From Rhododendron vialii (Eukaryota > Streptophyta > Magnoliopsida > Ericales > Ericaceae), in contig NC_080561.1 in NCBI RefSeq assembly GCF_030253575.1, forward strand, positions 36,937,564 through 37,001,563: 64,000 bases of DNA, in the 5' to 3' direction. The position numbers were made by a program, and so were the translations under genes. The notes under the pieces are model-generated. The model made no database searches. It had not been told where the DNA came from and saw only the letters and a list, made by a program, of their open reading frames with translations. Shown piece after piece: positions 1 to 13,200 of this stretch. How positions within the stretch are numbered: position 1 is the first letter of the stretch; the number at the start of each line of letters is the position of its first letter.

Positions 1-216
1 ACAGAGAGAGAAGCATATCAGTTTCCTTCGTCGTGTGAAAACAACCTATACTTGTACTCCAGTCCTAAACAAGGTATCGCTCATTCAATGGAGTGAGTGA
101 TAGAATTAGTAGTATAGCAATTTCCGAAGTGCTCCTCTCCCCATGTTCTGGACCAACCTAGAAACGGATGAATAATTCAACAATTCAGAAATACCGTATA
201 GCCAAATTATGAAATA

Positions 217-383
217 TCTTTTATATATATATATCAAGCGTATTGGTGGAAAAGTATTCCTAAATTTCGGCTGCAATGAAGGACTTCAAGCCCATACCCA
301 TATATATATATATATATCAAGCGTATTGGTGGAAAAGTATTCCTAAATTTCGGCTGCAATGAAGGACTTCAAGCCCATACCCA
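217..383. repeat. Two-copy tandem duplication, 83-bp period
   Basis: The block starting with a TA-rich tract and CAAGCGTATTGGTGG (at 235) recurs at 318. The two copies look identical over the compared bases, so the duplication is recent. The TA microsatellite at the junctions suggests replication slippage as the origin (inference). Confidence 0.9.
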
Positions 384-2047
384 TGAATCTTTCTCCTATA
401 TATTCTTGTAGTCTTTACTTCTTCTTTTTTCCTTGTTTCGAATGTGTACAAAAAGTGTGGAAGTGCACAAGCAGCCATATTCATTAAAGTGCCGAAGGAC
501 GCCCTGATATAAACCAGCAATCACATAGAACATATTACCATATACTATAAGCAATTTCTCAAGTCCTTAATTGCTAATACTTACCATTGTTAAGTGAAAG
601 TTAACTAGACGTCTTATCAGAATGTAGTAATGTACCAAACTTACATTTATTGAGACCATAGTTGTTAAAAACCTACAATACATTGTTTCGTCTCCTTCAG
701 AGAATGATACGTATCCTTTTTTTTATAGAAATCTTACGATACGACCGCGTATCGTACGATTTATACGCGTATTCTAATTTTATACGTATCCTACGATTAC
801 TTATTCGAAAAAAGTCGGATTTTATTTCAAGAAGTTGAACCCCAAATGTATTAATTTAAGCCCTTTGATCTAATTATGCCATCTTTCAAACTATTTGATA
901 GAAATTCAACCTCAATGTAAGATTTATATAAAAGAAATAACCATACTTCGATTGTATTTTGCTTAACTTTACTTTTCCTGAAAAAGGGAACATAATGTCA
1001 TAAGCACGGACTTGAAATTTTGCATTTTAATTTTTTTTAAATGTAAGCTGCATAGTTTGTTGGTGTTATTAAGTGTATCTATTGTTTAATTATATATTAA
1101 TTATGATTAACGCTATTGAAGCATAAATTAAATTTAGTATTTTCACAACACTCCAATTGACAAAACCCAAATATAATAGATATTATCGAAAAAGATAAAT
1201 ATCTAGTTTTTAGAAACTATAAAATATTTAGCTCTAGAAGCTCTAGAATATCCTTATGAAATATCTAAAGGTTTTTTTTTTTTTTTTTTTTTTTTGTGAG
1301 AAGTAGTCATATGTGTAATTTTAGAATTATCTCAAAGTTTATGTTATATGAAAATATCTTTGTACTAGAGTCTTCCATGGAGTAGTACAAATAGGGATGT
1401 ATTCTAACCATTTTGTATCAAGCCAAAAAAAAGTATGAGTTCAAATGCAATGCAAATACTCTCCTTCCCACTCTTTCTTTAGCAACTACGCAATAAAAAC
1501 TCCAACTCTTTCAACAAATGTATCTCAAGATACACAATACATATCCCAATTTGAAAACACTGATTGAGACTCGTAAATGGCGTGCCAAAACCAGATGGAG
1601 TTCACATAGTTAAATATTAGCATATCATAAAAAAGGAGGATGAGATATACGGTCACCACCGGGCGATACATGCTATGTCTCCCCTTGATGCCCCCAAAAA
1701 ACTCCTCCCAATTGTTTCTCCATTTGGTTCCAAGTCTTAGTCTACTTGTCTGTCCTGAGAAAAAGAAAAAGTACAGAACTTTGACGCAACTACAAGAAGA
1801 AACTTCTAGCCCTTTCGTGCTCATTATTTCAACTTAAAACCTATATACACTTCAAAAAAAGAAAAAAATAAGTAGCATCCTCCGACGTTTTAGTCCATGA
1901 CTCCAGGCATTCTTAGGGGCTATATTTTCATCCTTACATAATCTATTCATGATGATGTGTCTTCTTTGTGAGTCATTCTTTAGTAGTGGCACAATTTATC
2001 AATAAAGAGACAGTGATTGTATATGCCAATGAGGCACATTTAGGTTT

Positions 2048-2427
2048 CTTTAGTTCCTGAAGTAAACTGGATTCAATTTGTTTGTTATCTTATTTCACAC
2101 TAACAATACATCATCATTACAAGGGACTACCAACCCAGAAGCCTCTGAAGTTGGAGCGCACATGATACTCATACCTCTGTTGTTACTGTTCCACCTTTCG
2201 GTAAGTTGTTGTGACTCCCCCCTTAGGGGCACTCATGCTTCTTTAGTTCCTGAAGTATACTGGATTCAGTTTGTTTGTTCTCTTATTTCACACCAACAAT
2301 ACATCATCGTTACAAAAGGACTACCAACCCAGAAGCCTCTGAAGTTGGAGCACACATGATACTCATACCTTTGTGTTCCACCTTTCGGTAAGTTGCTGTG
2401 ACTCCCCCCTTGGGGGCACTCATGCTT
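2048..2427. repeat. Two-copy tandem repeat, about 193-bp period
   Basis: The block beginning CTTTAGTTCCTGAAGTA is found at 2048 and again at 2241. Copies differ by scattered substitutions and a small deletion in the second copy near TACCTTTGTGTTCC. Both end with a ctcatgctt motif. I see no transposon ends, so it is annotated only as a diverged tandem duplication. Confidence 0.85.
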
Positions 2428-4216
2428 AGGGGTTGGATGCATGTGGATTTGATGAATTGTAGGAGTGTATGTTCTAATGGAAAGGACTTGCAGGCAACTT
2501 GCTGATCTTAATTAATGGATGCAAGAGGAGAGAAATTTCTGAGCGTAAATTTCTGCATGCGTTCTGAATCACTGATGGGATTATAGGTCAAATAATGGCG
2601 ATAATTCACGAACAGTGGATCTGCACCCTTGATCATATACGACATTGCCAATGGCTTTGCCTAGTAGTCCCATTGATTTTTCAAACTCAGACCTAAAAGT
2701 AGTTGGATTTTGTTTTGACCCAACCCAAACAGTCAATATTGTTTCTTTCCCTACCACACGCGCCGGTGTTTACATCCTAAAATATGCCACCCAATAAGAA
2801 AATTACATGTGGCACCAAATAGTGTATCACCCAATCAAAACACGTTCGTAATTAAGCTGAGACACAGAAGATCAAAGGGTTTAATGACAATGTTATTTTA
2901 GTACTATAATCCAAATGACCACGTTTGGCTATTAAATGATAGGTATTAAGATGAAAATTAAGCACAACCATTTATTAGTTTTTAAAACCATCAAACGGTG
3001 TTGTTAGAGTCCTGTTTCATCAAAGAGAAATTAGTTATGCTTGTAGTAAATCATCTGAATAATGTATATCGAAGCACTAATCCATGTTGCACAAAAACAA
3101 GAACCCACTACCCAAAAGTTAGCCACGATCAGAATCAACGAATGTGGAAGGAGAAGAGTTTTCTGAGAAGACCAAGTCAAGCAACCGTTCAAAGGCCTTT
3201 GCAACCGTTTTTGGAGGGGATGAAGAACGTTTTGAATCAAATTTGAACGAAGACGTGGGCATCAAAAGAAAACGTGAAGAATGCAGGTTAAAGATAGACA
3301 CATTGTCTATAAATAGAAGAAACAATTGAAGAGAGAAACCCTCGACAAAAAACTCATCATATGACAATCCGTACAACATGGTTGCTCAGAGATCTAAAGT
3401 AGTTTAAGACTTAGAGTAATTTAGTTAGTTCAGTATTTTGCAAGTTTGAAGACTTATTTGAATGTAAGCTTACTTTTGATTAAATTCAAGTTATCTTATA
3501 TATTTTTGTCTTTTTCTTGCCAAAGAGTAGTCGAATATATGCTTGCTTTCGATTCAATTCAAGTGTGTCTATATTTCTGAGTTATTCTTGCCGAAATCTT
3601 AAGAGTAATTGTATATAAACTTGCTTTTGATTAAATTCAAAGCTTGCTTATGTTCAATTATCTTTTCTGATTGAAGAGCGTCAATCTATTATTTTATTGA
3701 TACTTTTAGAAAAATCCTCTTAATTGAAATAATCGAACGGATAACACAATTGCCTGATTAATTTAGCTATTTTGAGTTAATCTGAAAAGGATATATTCTA
3801 TTCTTTTCTGGCACGCCCGCACAAAATTATTTTGCCAAAGTTGAGCTAATTTAGCCCAAACAACCGGACATGCCCATACCTATTGTGGCAAAGCCATCAA
3901 AAATAACAAGCACACTGTTTGGTGTAATGAAAGTGAACCTTTGATTGTTGTGTGAGGGGTTTCTGTCTTCTATACACTTACAAAGGCTTTCGGAACTAGT
4001 TGCTGAATCTGTAGATCAGATGGGCGATTTGATTTGATCTCCAAGGAACTCAGTGGCATTGCTTTGCTTCTTGTAAAAGATGAAGTTTACTAGGCGAAGT
4101 AAAGGAGCAAGTGCAATTTGTTGTCATAACTCACATGAGCTCATATTGATCATCTCAGCTTTTTTCTCAAGTGAATGGACGAATTCATTTGAAACTCCAT
4201 CCTAACAAGAGCCTCT

Positions 4217-5812
4217 TCAATCACCTCTTTCTAGAAAACTATGATCATAAAGCTGAATGTAAGGTTCAATCCAGCAGTCAAAATCTTGCGACTCCCTCAC
4301 ATGGTCAAGAAAAAACCGCAGGACCTTGTAAATCTCATCCCGTCCACTTTGTCTCCTGTCTGCAGTAACAAACACATGAATGTGGTTTTTAATCTCAATC
4401 CAACTGCACCCAGGAACCCTCTGCATCCCTTTCTCTCTCATCTCTCGCCTCACCATTGACACACTCTGCCATCTTCCAGCAGCAGAATGCGCATTAGACA
4501 GCATCACATAGGAAGAAACATCTCCAGGATCCAAACCCAGTATCTTTCTGGCTGCAAATTCCCCCAGTTCCATATTTAAGTGGATTTGGCAGCCTCCAAG
4601 CAATGCTTTCCAAAACCCAATTCCAGGATCAAAAGGCAAATCACGGATAAACCTGTCTGCTTCATTAAGATGTCCAGAGCGAGAAAGTAGGTCAACCAAA
4701 CAAGCGTAGTGCTCTGGTTTCAGAATGCTAGGGTTCTTGAGTTTTGCTTGATTGAAAAATGAATAAGCCTCATTGATGAGGCCATCATGGGTACACGCCA
4801 GTAGTACACCAAGTAGTGTTACACCATTAGGCTCAAGACCCATGTTTTCCATTTTGCGGAAAAAATCTAAGGCTTTTTTTCCTTTTCCGTTTTGTGCATA
4901 CCCGCATATTAAAGCATTGCAAGAAACTACATTTCTTTCGGGAAGTTTAGTAAAGGCCAAGAGACTATCCTCCATGCTCCCACATTTTGCGTAAAAACTG
5001 ACAAGAGAGTTGGAAACAAATAGACTAAGGTTACTACCCAAGAACTTGATTGCAGAGGCATGGAAACTTCTGCCCATTCCAAGTACTGCGATATTGGCAG
5101 CTGCACTAATAGCACAAGGAAAAGTAGAATGGTTGGGTAAAAACCCTTCTCTCAACATCCCAACAAAAAGATTCACAGCATCCTCGTTACGACCTGTTTG
5201 GCTATACCCGCAAATCATTGCATTCCACGAAACAACATTTCTTTCAGGCATCACCTGAAAAAGCCCAACCGCGTCATCAAACCGCTCTTTCTTAAAGTAC
5301 CCACAAATCAAAGTTGTGTAAGAAACCACGTTTGGCTCATGGGTATCTTCAAAAGCTCTACGAGCTTCCTCAATAGTGCTTAACTTGGCATAGAGGTCCA
5401 AAATTGCACTACCCACAAAAACATTCGAGTTAAAGCCCATCTTTTTTGCACAACCATGAAGTTGCATTCCTGAATTGAGGCTTTGCAGAGACGTAGAAGA
5501 AGGGATCACAGCGCCAAAAGTGAACTCATTGGGCCTAATATCCAAAGCAAGCATTCTTGAGAAGATACAGATGGCTTCCTTGTGACGGTGGTGTCGAGCA
5601 AAGCGGCTAATTGTTGTTGTGGCCGATACTACGTCCCAGACAGACGTTTCGTCGAACACCTGGTGGGCGATGTCCGGTTCAAGAGCAGGGACGCGCTCAA
5701 GGCCATGAGCTTTCTTGGTTTCAGTTTGATGGGTGCAGGCCGGAGTGTGAGCTTGTCTTTGAGGGTTGAAAGGGGGTTTGGATTTAAAAGGTCGACATAT
5801 TCTGGATTTCAT
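4217..5812 (-). CDS. Pentatricopeptide repeat protein, PLS/E class, intronless
   Basis: A 531-residue uninterrupted ORF read on the minus strand. From about residue 57 it carries tandem 31-36 residue PPR motifs with hallmark words such as NVVSWNAMICGYSQTGRNEDA (split here as NVVSWNAMICGY and SQTGRNEDA), NVFVGSAILDLYAKL and NALICGYAQNGK. After about residue 340 it shifts into E/E+ type motifs, including a PGCSWIEIKNHIHVF block, and ends without a DYW deaminase domain. Such proteins bind organelle RNA in a sequence-specific way and act in editing or processing in mitochondria or plastids. It resembles the At5g42450-type family, but the orthology is a guess. The N-terminus is polar and Arg/Lys-rich, consistent with a targeting peptide. 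No intron is usual for the family. Confidence 0.92.
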   Translation of the reverse strand: MKSRICRPFKSKPPFNPQRQAHTPACTHQTETKKAHGLERVPALEPDIAHQVFDETSVWDVVSATTTISRFARHHRHKEAICIFSRMLALDIRPNEFTFGAVIPSSTSLQSLNSGMQLHGCAKKMGFNSNVFVGSAILDLYAKLSTIEEARRAFEDTHEPNVVSYTTLICGYFKKERFDDAVGLFQVMPERNVVSWNAMICGYSQTGRNEDAVNLFVGMLREGFLPNHSTFPCAISAAANIAVLGMGRSFHASAIKFLGSNLSLFVSNSLVSFYAKCGSMEDSLLAFTKLPERNVVSCNALICGYAQNGKGKKALDFFRKMENMGLEPNGVTLLGVLLACTHDGLINEAYSFFNQAKLKNPSILKPEHYACLVDLLSRSGHLNEADRFIRDLPFDPGIGFWKALLGGCQIHLNMELGEFAARKILGLDPGDVSSYVMLSNAHSAAGRWQSVSMVRREMREKGMQRVPGCSWIEIKNHIHVFVTADRRQSGRDEIYKVLRFFLDHVRESQDFDCWIEPYIQLYDHSFLERGD

Positions 5813-5999
5813 TTGTGCACCAAACTAGATACAGTAATCGTTATGGCGGATGTTTATTTATGGATCTGCTCATTCTTCTGGGCTCTAACGAAATCCAAGT
5901 TTCCTCAATCAATATCTAACAACCTTTTTCTCGTTATGCATCATAACGGGAAATTAGAAGCCCACACTCATGACAAAACAAAACTCTTCCCTTGGCCCA

Positions 6000-6420
6000 A
6001 TGGCTGCAAACGACCCGAGCGGTCAGCAGCTCATGCCTCGGTTGTTAAGGCTTGGCTCGGTTCGATCCGTTTAGTAATCGAGCTCGAGCGGAGTTCAACA
6101 ATCAAAAGCCTGCTCGCAAAAGCTATGCTCGTTCGTATAGGCTCGATTGGTTTAAAGAGGCTCGGCTTGTTTACGAACGAGTCGAGCTTGAGGTTTCGAC
6201 TCATTTAGCAAATGAGCCAAACTCGAACACTATAAAGCTTGGCTCTGCTCGTTTGCACCCTGCCGCTAGGGCTGCAAACGAGCCGAATCAAGCCGAGCTT
6301 TAGAATTCGTTCATTAAGTTTTTAAGCGAACTCGAGCCGAGCTTGAAAATTTGACAAGTCGAGCTTCCCTAGGTTTGAGTCGAACTCGAACTTGTTCACG
6401 AACCGTAATGAGTCAAGTAT
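6000..6420. mobile_element. GAGC-rich hAT-like non-autonomous element remnant
   Basis: The segment is dense in GCTCGAGC, AACGAGC and GGCTCGG words, with GGCTGCAAACGA near one end and GGGCTGCAAACGAGCCGAA internally. Plant elements with (T)AGGGNTGCAAACGAGC ends are common non-autonomous DNA transposons, often placed in the hAT superfamily. A second member lies at 21648-21950. The boundaries here are approximate and I found no target site duplication. Confidence 0.45.
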
Positions 6421-6542
6421 ATTCGATATTTATGCTCCCATTCAGGTTTAGAACTGTAAATAACATTTTTATTTGGTCCATAAAAAAGTTTATACATATT
6501 AAAATTATAAAAACATATTGAAATTGAAGTTTATACTATGTA

Positions 6543-6773
6543 CTCCCTGTCTCAATTTATTTGTCGACTTTTTCATCTTTCAAAATATTTGTCCATTAGA
6601 CTTTTTAATAAACTAAATGTCATTTTTGCCCTTACTTTTTTCAAATAAAAGAACTTTTTAAAAAAGTTAAAAAGGGTAAATGTTGAAAAGTTAAATACTT
6701 TTAGGTGTAATTATTATGTTTTCAAAAAAAGTTGGATTCTAAAAAATAGACAAACAAATTGGGACAGATGGAT
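6543..6773. mobile_element. Stowaway-like MITE, degenerate
   Basis: The left end CTCCCTGTCTCAATTTATTTG is preceded by TA. The right end GACAAACAAATTGGGACAG is its inverted complement with a few changes. The size (about 230 bp), AT content and CTCCCTC-type end match Tc1/mariner-derived Stowaway elements. The right terminus has drifted, so the second TA is not clear. Confidence 0.7.
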
Positions 6774-7233
6774 TTAAAAGTTTATATATTCACAATTCAC
6801 AAGTTATAAAAATTTCGTCATGTACATGTAAAAGTTTATACATATTCAAAATTACATGTGAAATTTAATGAGATAAATACACATACTTCGGATTTGCAAG
6901 TCTAATCGAACTGAATACTGTTAAATTCATTTTTTGCTCTTTTACCAAACAAGTCTGAAATTGAGATTCGTATTCGAATTATTTTGTGCTCGAAAGAGCT
7001 TTAACCGAGTTGAGGCTCGAATAGTTTACCCCTCGGTTCATATCCAGCCTAGAGTGGGCTGCCGCCCAAACCAGCCCCAGCCCCAGCCCCAGCCCATAAC
7101 TGGACGTAACGGCTCAGTTAACTTTTCTATATTTCCTCTTCCTTTTCTCCGTCGTCGCCGCCTTCCACTAGAGAGAGAGAGAGAGGGAGAGGGAGACAGA
7201 GAGAGAACCAGTAGTAACAGTCATACGACGGCC

Positions 7234-10200
7234 ATGGCAATTGCAGCAACCATCTCTCTCTCCCTCTCCTCCCCCACTCGCCATTCTCTCGCCACTCAGA
7301 ACTCTTTCCAACCGATCGGTCTCAAGTCAACGGCTACTATTACTCTTCGATACCCTAGCCTTCGGATTTCCGCCTCTTCAATAAGCATGGAAGCACCATC
7401 GAAGTCTTCTTTCCTCGATCGGAAAGAAAGTGGGTTCCTTCACTTCGTCAAGTACCACGGCCTCGGTAACGACTTCATCATGGTAAACCCTAAAACCTCA
7501 ACCTTTTTCGGTTTGGTAGTTGAGGAAAAGAAACTAAAGAGAAAATTTATATACATTCTTATGCTGTTTTTGGTTAAATAGCAATTAGTAATAATAAAAA
7601 TGAGTGAAACCATTCACTTAAAAGAACGGTTTTCCCCCCAGATTGTTTTGTTATTCGTACGACACGATAATCATATCGGATTTTTGGAGCAAAATGTGTT
7701 TGAATACTGGTTGAAGGGGAAAGAAAAAAAAAAAAAAGAGTCTGGCGAAAAACCTTTGTCTTTTCTTTTTATGTTTGGTAGTTGGTGAAATTCAGTAGAA
7801 GAAATGAGAAAAAAAATTTATGCAGTTTGATGCTGTTTTGGTTACAAATTTATAATAATCAAATGAATGAAAACGTTCAATAAAAAAATGATTTTTTCGT
7901 TTTTCCTCATTTTTTGCTTATATATTCTTACGACACCTAATCAAATCTGTATTCTTGCACTTTTGGAACAAAACAAAATGGGTTTTCATTCCAATTGAAA
8001 TTTCGATTCAGTTGAAGAAAGATAGAGTAAGCCTATTTCTTAGTAGTTAGTTCTAGCAGATTTCAATTGATTTTGGAAGAAAAAATATTTTCCTATGTGT
8101 TTTTCTGACAATTAAGTGTTTAATGTTTACTTTTAGGTTGATAATCGCAATTCGACGGAGCCTAGGATTACTCCGGAGCAAGCGGTGAAGCTATGTGATC
8201 GGAACTTTGGGATTGGTGCTGACGGGGTGATCTTTGCTATGCCGGGGATCAATGGCACCGATTATACCATGAGGATTTTCAATTCTGATGGTAGCGAACC
8301 TGAGGTACTTTGCTTTTGGAGAATTTTCACTTTCCTTTTTTACGAATCAAATTTGATTTGTAGTTGTTACGAGATTGTCATTCCAGTTGTAAAAAGCGTA
8401 TAGGAATTAGATAATAAATGAGCAGTTTTGGAATTTCAAGAAGTAACTACCAAATAATGAAGCACTTTGTAGAAAAGAGAGGATAATAAATGAGCAGTTT
8501 TGGAATTTCAAGAAGTAACTACCAAATAATGAAGCACTTTTGTAGAAAAGAGTGTGAGAATAACTTTCCTTCACTTGTCTGCGAATCTAATATGTTGTCT
8601 TGAAGTTCAATCTGAAATTCCCTGATTGTGCTGTCTTTTGATTACTTAAAGGATCCCTGTTCTGATTTTATGGTATGCTGTTTCTTGTATTGGAATTGAG
8701 TTGAATGTATCTGGAAATTGTGCATATGGTTTGCCATATTCTGTCGGCTGCTCATACTACATTTGTGTTTCTTTGATATCCATTGCTGTTTTTGCCTCAG
8801 AGTTCGTTATTCTACTTTGACATTGCACTTTTTTGTTTTCACAAGGTTAATATTCTTTTGTTGCTGTAGATGTGTGGTAATGGAGTTCGGTGCTTTGCAA
8901 GATTTATTGCTGAGCTTGATAACTTACATGGGAGGCAAAGGTATGGTTATAAGCTTCTCTCTTGCTATATTTTCTTGTTCTCAAACTTTCTTTTGAGAAC
9001 TCCTTCAAAAAAAAAAAAAAAACTTTCTTTTGTGAACACTGCTAGCTGTTTTCTCATAGTAGTCAAGTTTTTAGGAATTTCCATTCATGGTTTGAAATTA
9101 ATCTCAATGCCTTGGGAGGTTATAGGGATAACCTTTAAATTCTCTCTCACTGTTTTTTTTTTTTTTTTTGAGAACACAGATTCTCCTTCTCAATGTTTGT
9201 GTGGGTATACGATATATCTTGCAACCGAATGCACCCTCTCCAAGAACCCCGCCGGTGACCATCTCCTGGAGGAGCAAGGCCTCCTCCACAAAGTTCATCC
9301 TCCAGGAGGAACATGCCTCCTCCACAAGGCTCATCCCCAGGAGGAACATGCCTCCTCCACAAGATTCACCTCCAGGAGGAGCATGCCTCCTCCACAAGCT
9401 TCATCTCCGGGAGGAGCATGTCTCCTCCACAAAGTTCACCTCCGGAGGAGCATCCCTCCTCCACAAGGTTAAACCCCAGGAAGGGCATGCCTCCTCCACA
9501 AGGTTCACCTCCAGGAGGAGCATGTCTCCTCCACAAAGTTCACCTCCGGAGGAGCATCCCTCCTCCACAAGGTTAAACCCCAGGAAGGGCATGCCTCCTT
9601 CACAAGGTTCACCTCCAGGAGGAGCATGCCTCCTCCACAAGGTTCACCTCCTGGAGGAGCAAGGCCTCCTCCACGAACCTTGCCTCCGCCGAAGGAAGCT
9701 TCCTCCACGAACTCAGCCCCTGAAGGAGCAAGGTCTCCTCCAAGAACTCTCCACCCATGGAGGAGTGAGGTCACCTCCGGGCACCTCACCTCCTACTTAA
9801 CATTTTGAGAACTCCACGATTCCACGAATACTTAAAGGCGACTCTATACACCATCCTAGGCCGGGAGCAGAGCCTAGGTACCTCGCTCGGGACCTAAGGA
9901 GGAATGTGGCTTGGAGGCTAGAGCAAAGGGTTTGTCAAGGAGGACGAGCTTGCCTCCGGTGAGCTCTAACTTGACCGGTCCTAGAGAGAGAGGGGACATT
10001 GACCGCCATCTGACATCTCGGAAAAAGTATCATACCTACCGCCTGGCGCCTCGGAGCTCGTATCATACCTCGCCTGACTCGGTAGATGATACGGGTCTCC
10101 ATGTATCACCAAAATAGCCTCTGCCGGCTCCTCGGTTACGGGCTCCGATGCCTGACTTGGAACTATAAGAGGAAAGGAGGCCAACCTCCACTCTATCCAC

Positions 10201-13200
10201 CAATGGGGAGGAGCCTTACACCTGGCTCTCCCCCATCTCCAAGGCTCATATAAAAGACAAGCATTCAAGACACAACTAACACACATCTACTCTCCACTGC
10301 CATCCCTCTCTCTCTCTAAGTTCGCCCCGAGCTCTCTCCTCTTCCACCTCCGGTGGTTCCCGAGCACCATTGTAGCAACCGCCATATACCCGGAGGGCGA
10401 CCTCAGGTACTCTTCCCACTCCTACCTCCCACAGTTTGTTATGGTGGTTGAATAGATTTGAATTCTGTAGTTTAGAATGCAGTGTTTATAATTTGTTTTT
10501 CGGTTTTCAACATCCTATTATGAATTTATCATGTATATCTACTGTTAAAAAAAGAAAACAAACACAAACAGCATTTATGAGAATCACTTGTGTGTTAATG
10601 TTGATCTAGTTTTCATTTCATTAACATAAAAACTTTGTTAACTTGTAATTTAAAATGAAAGTTCTTTCCTGAATCCTTTACCTTTTCTTAGCCCTCTATC
10701 TTATCCTAGAACATTTCTGGTGTGGATGGAAGGCAGCTTGTGTTTCTTATTGATAGGTCTCCCTACAACCATTGCTTCTAACTTTCTACCTACAATTTCC
10801 GGGTGGAAATGATTCTTTCTGTAAATGATCTAACTAGCAGAAAGGCATTTTTTTCCAACTGAAAAAAGGCCCTGCGTTAGTGATATTCATCCTGCCATAA
10901 GTACTTATATCTTCTTCCATGATCTTATTTGTAGAGAGTCTAATGCATGTAAAGTGATTTTCCCCGTGAAATTTTGCAGTTTCACCATAAATACCGGGGC
11001 TGGCCTGATTGTTCCTGAAATTCAAGATGACAAGAAGGTATTTTTTCCCTAATCTAGGAATAACAACTTTTATGTGCATTCTCTCTTATAACTAGCTAAG
11101 AATTAAAAGATTCTGTAATTATCCTAATGTCCTTTTTTATTGTGCTATGGAAAACTTCGGAAAACTGTAAATAATGTATTAAACCCTTGCTTGATACTAT
11201 TACATTAGTAAAGCCTAATTGCCAATACACGTGCAAGTATGTATTAATTACAGTTTTTATGCCATTTTTATATAGCAAATACGGTTGCACCTCTCAATTG
11301 TTGTAGCGCCAAACTATCCTGTCATGATGCTCAATTGTACTGCCTCACTCATATGGGTCCCCTGACTCCTGTTGGCTGACTTTTCTAGCATTATTGAACA
11401 TCATAACTCATCTAATCTCTGCTCCCTGTTGTTCCATATGTCAATGATTCGATGTCGTCCTGAATGCGCCTGGAAAAATGTCTGTGGTTAACCTGGAAAC
11501 TTCTTTCCATCATAGCAAACCAGTTCTATCCTGTGTAACTATTTAAGTTTTTTACGTTATGATATGTAATCTCTATTTAAGGTTAGAGTTGACATGGGGG
11601 AACCAACACTGAAAGCGTCCAATGTCCCTACGAAGCTACCTGCAAATGAAGGACAATCTGTCATAAAATCAGAGCTTACTGTAGATGGAGTAACCTGGAA
11701 TGTGACTTGTGTTAGCATGGGAAACCCTCATTGTGTCACATTCGGTCCGAAAGGAAGTGAGGTACATACTTCAATTGTCATTCGTTTTACTGTTATGTAT
11801 GTTAAAATTTACTCTGCCTTCTTTGATATGGGCAATGCTTACACCATTGTCTGCAACATCCTTTTAGATATAATGGAGAACTAATGATTTGTTCATTTGT
11901 TCTTGATATGCTTAAGGAACATGTCTTATATCATTAGGGATTATATTAGAGCCAATTCAATGGGATAAACTCCTTTTCCTTTATACTTCTGTGTTAAGAC
12001 GTATACGTAGTAGTTTGGTTTTTTGATGACATACTTGTCTAGCTATTTGATTTATTCAATTCTAAGTCAGTTCTCTGACTTGGCAATTAGCTATTGTGTT
12101 TCTTGCTCTGCTTTTTGGCGGCATCTCGCATAGGGTAGTAGTGAAAGAACTTTTCCGATCACTGTGGGAAAACATTGACAAATTGCATATGTACCTCAGC
12201 CATAAATTTTAATGTAGCTTCATACCTTTCTTATTATCTTTTCATGTTGCTGATTCCTAGTTCTATCTTCTGCTGCTTCTTAAAACAGAATTTGCAGGTT
12301 GATGAATTAAATTTACCTCAAATTGGTCCAAAATTTGAGCATCACGAGATGTTCCCAGCCCGAACTAACACAGGTCAGTTTGTTTGTCTATCATTGCATG
12401 TTGTTTTGCATCTGATAGCTGTTCCAGAGCATGAAATTTGAGTCAGTTAGTATATGACAGCCCAAGCCTTTATGGTACTATCCCCAACTTTGTTACTAAA
12501 TGTTTTCCAAGTGCAGTTTTGTTTCACTAATCTCTCTATCATGAATTTGCAGAGTTTGTGCAAGTCTTCTCCCGTTCACACCTAAAAATGCGTGTTTGGG
12601 AGCGTGGAGCAGGTTAGTTACTTGAGAACAATGACATGTGTGTCATTGGTACTGCTTGTAAATATTTTACCACGTATTGAAGATCATGCATGGATCAACA
12701 ATATCCTAGAAGCTGTCAATCTCCCTATGTCCAAATTTCGTTATTACTGACATCGTTATTATGGAAGGCAAATCTCGTTTAAGTGGGTTAACCTTAAAGC
12801 TTATTGGTGGTGGTTGTAGGAGCAACACTAGCCTGTGGAACTGGAGCTTGTGCCGTGGTGGTTGCTGCAGTTCTTGAGGGTTATGCCGGGAGGGTAAGTT
12901 TAGGATGCCATGGTTTACTATGTCAAAACAGTAGCTTGGACTTCATTCTTCGTTGTTCTTGGTAAATGAGAACTCATTCAAAAAGCCTTGTGTTAGTTTG
13001 TGAGAGCTAAAGATTCTAGAGGGATTCTGCCAGTGCTGGCAGATTTGCATAATGAAAGGACTTCATTTGCTTGAAAGAGAATGAATTGGTTTCTTCTATT
13101 TGTATTACAACTTACAGCAATTATTTTTGGGCAAGTTCTCTTGGAGACCCTGTTCTTTGGATTTTGAAGAGAGGATATTTTCTTCTGTTTTTCATGGCCC

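Larger units (their letters stand above)
1..4216. other. Intergenic region upstream, no gene supported
   Basis: AT-rich DNA with no open reading frame that resembles a known family. It holds a tandem duplication near 217-383, a degenerate run of CGTATCGTACG-like words near 700-800, a poly-T tract near 1270-1295, and a two-copy tandem repeat at 2048-2427. The last few hundred bases probably include the 3' untranslated region of the PPR gene on the minus strand. Short ORFs here have no recognisable domains. Confidence 0.6.
5813..7233. other. Bidirectional intergenic region between the PPR gene and DAPF
   Basis: The two genes are divergent. About the first 150 bases should contain the PPR promoter and leader. 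The centre holds a hAT-like GAGC-rich element (about 6000-6420) and a Stowaway-like MITE (6543-6773). The last 100 bases before the DAPF start carry CT-rich and GAGAGA tracts typical of a plant 5' leader. The long plus-strand ORF at 5582-6208 is antisense to the PPR gene and is not taken as a gene. Confidence 0.6.

Noticed and set aside
5582..6208. 208-codon plus-strand ORF
   Set aside because: Its first part is antisense to the PPR gene and the rest runs through a transposon remnant; no protein family signature.
6934..7233. Upstream in-frame ATG extending DAPF by 100 codons
   Set aside because: The extension reads through the CCCAGCCCCAGCC tract and the GAGAGA leader, and it would bury the transit peptide; the start at 7234 is more likely.
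9104..9808. Long ORFs on both strands, Pro/Gly/Glu-rich
   Set aside because: They are translations of the 35-bp minisatellite in an intron; the open frames follow from the repeat period and base composition and occur on both strands.
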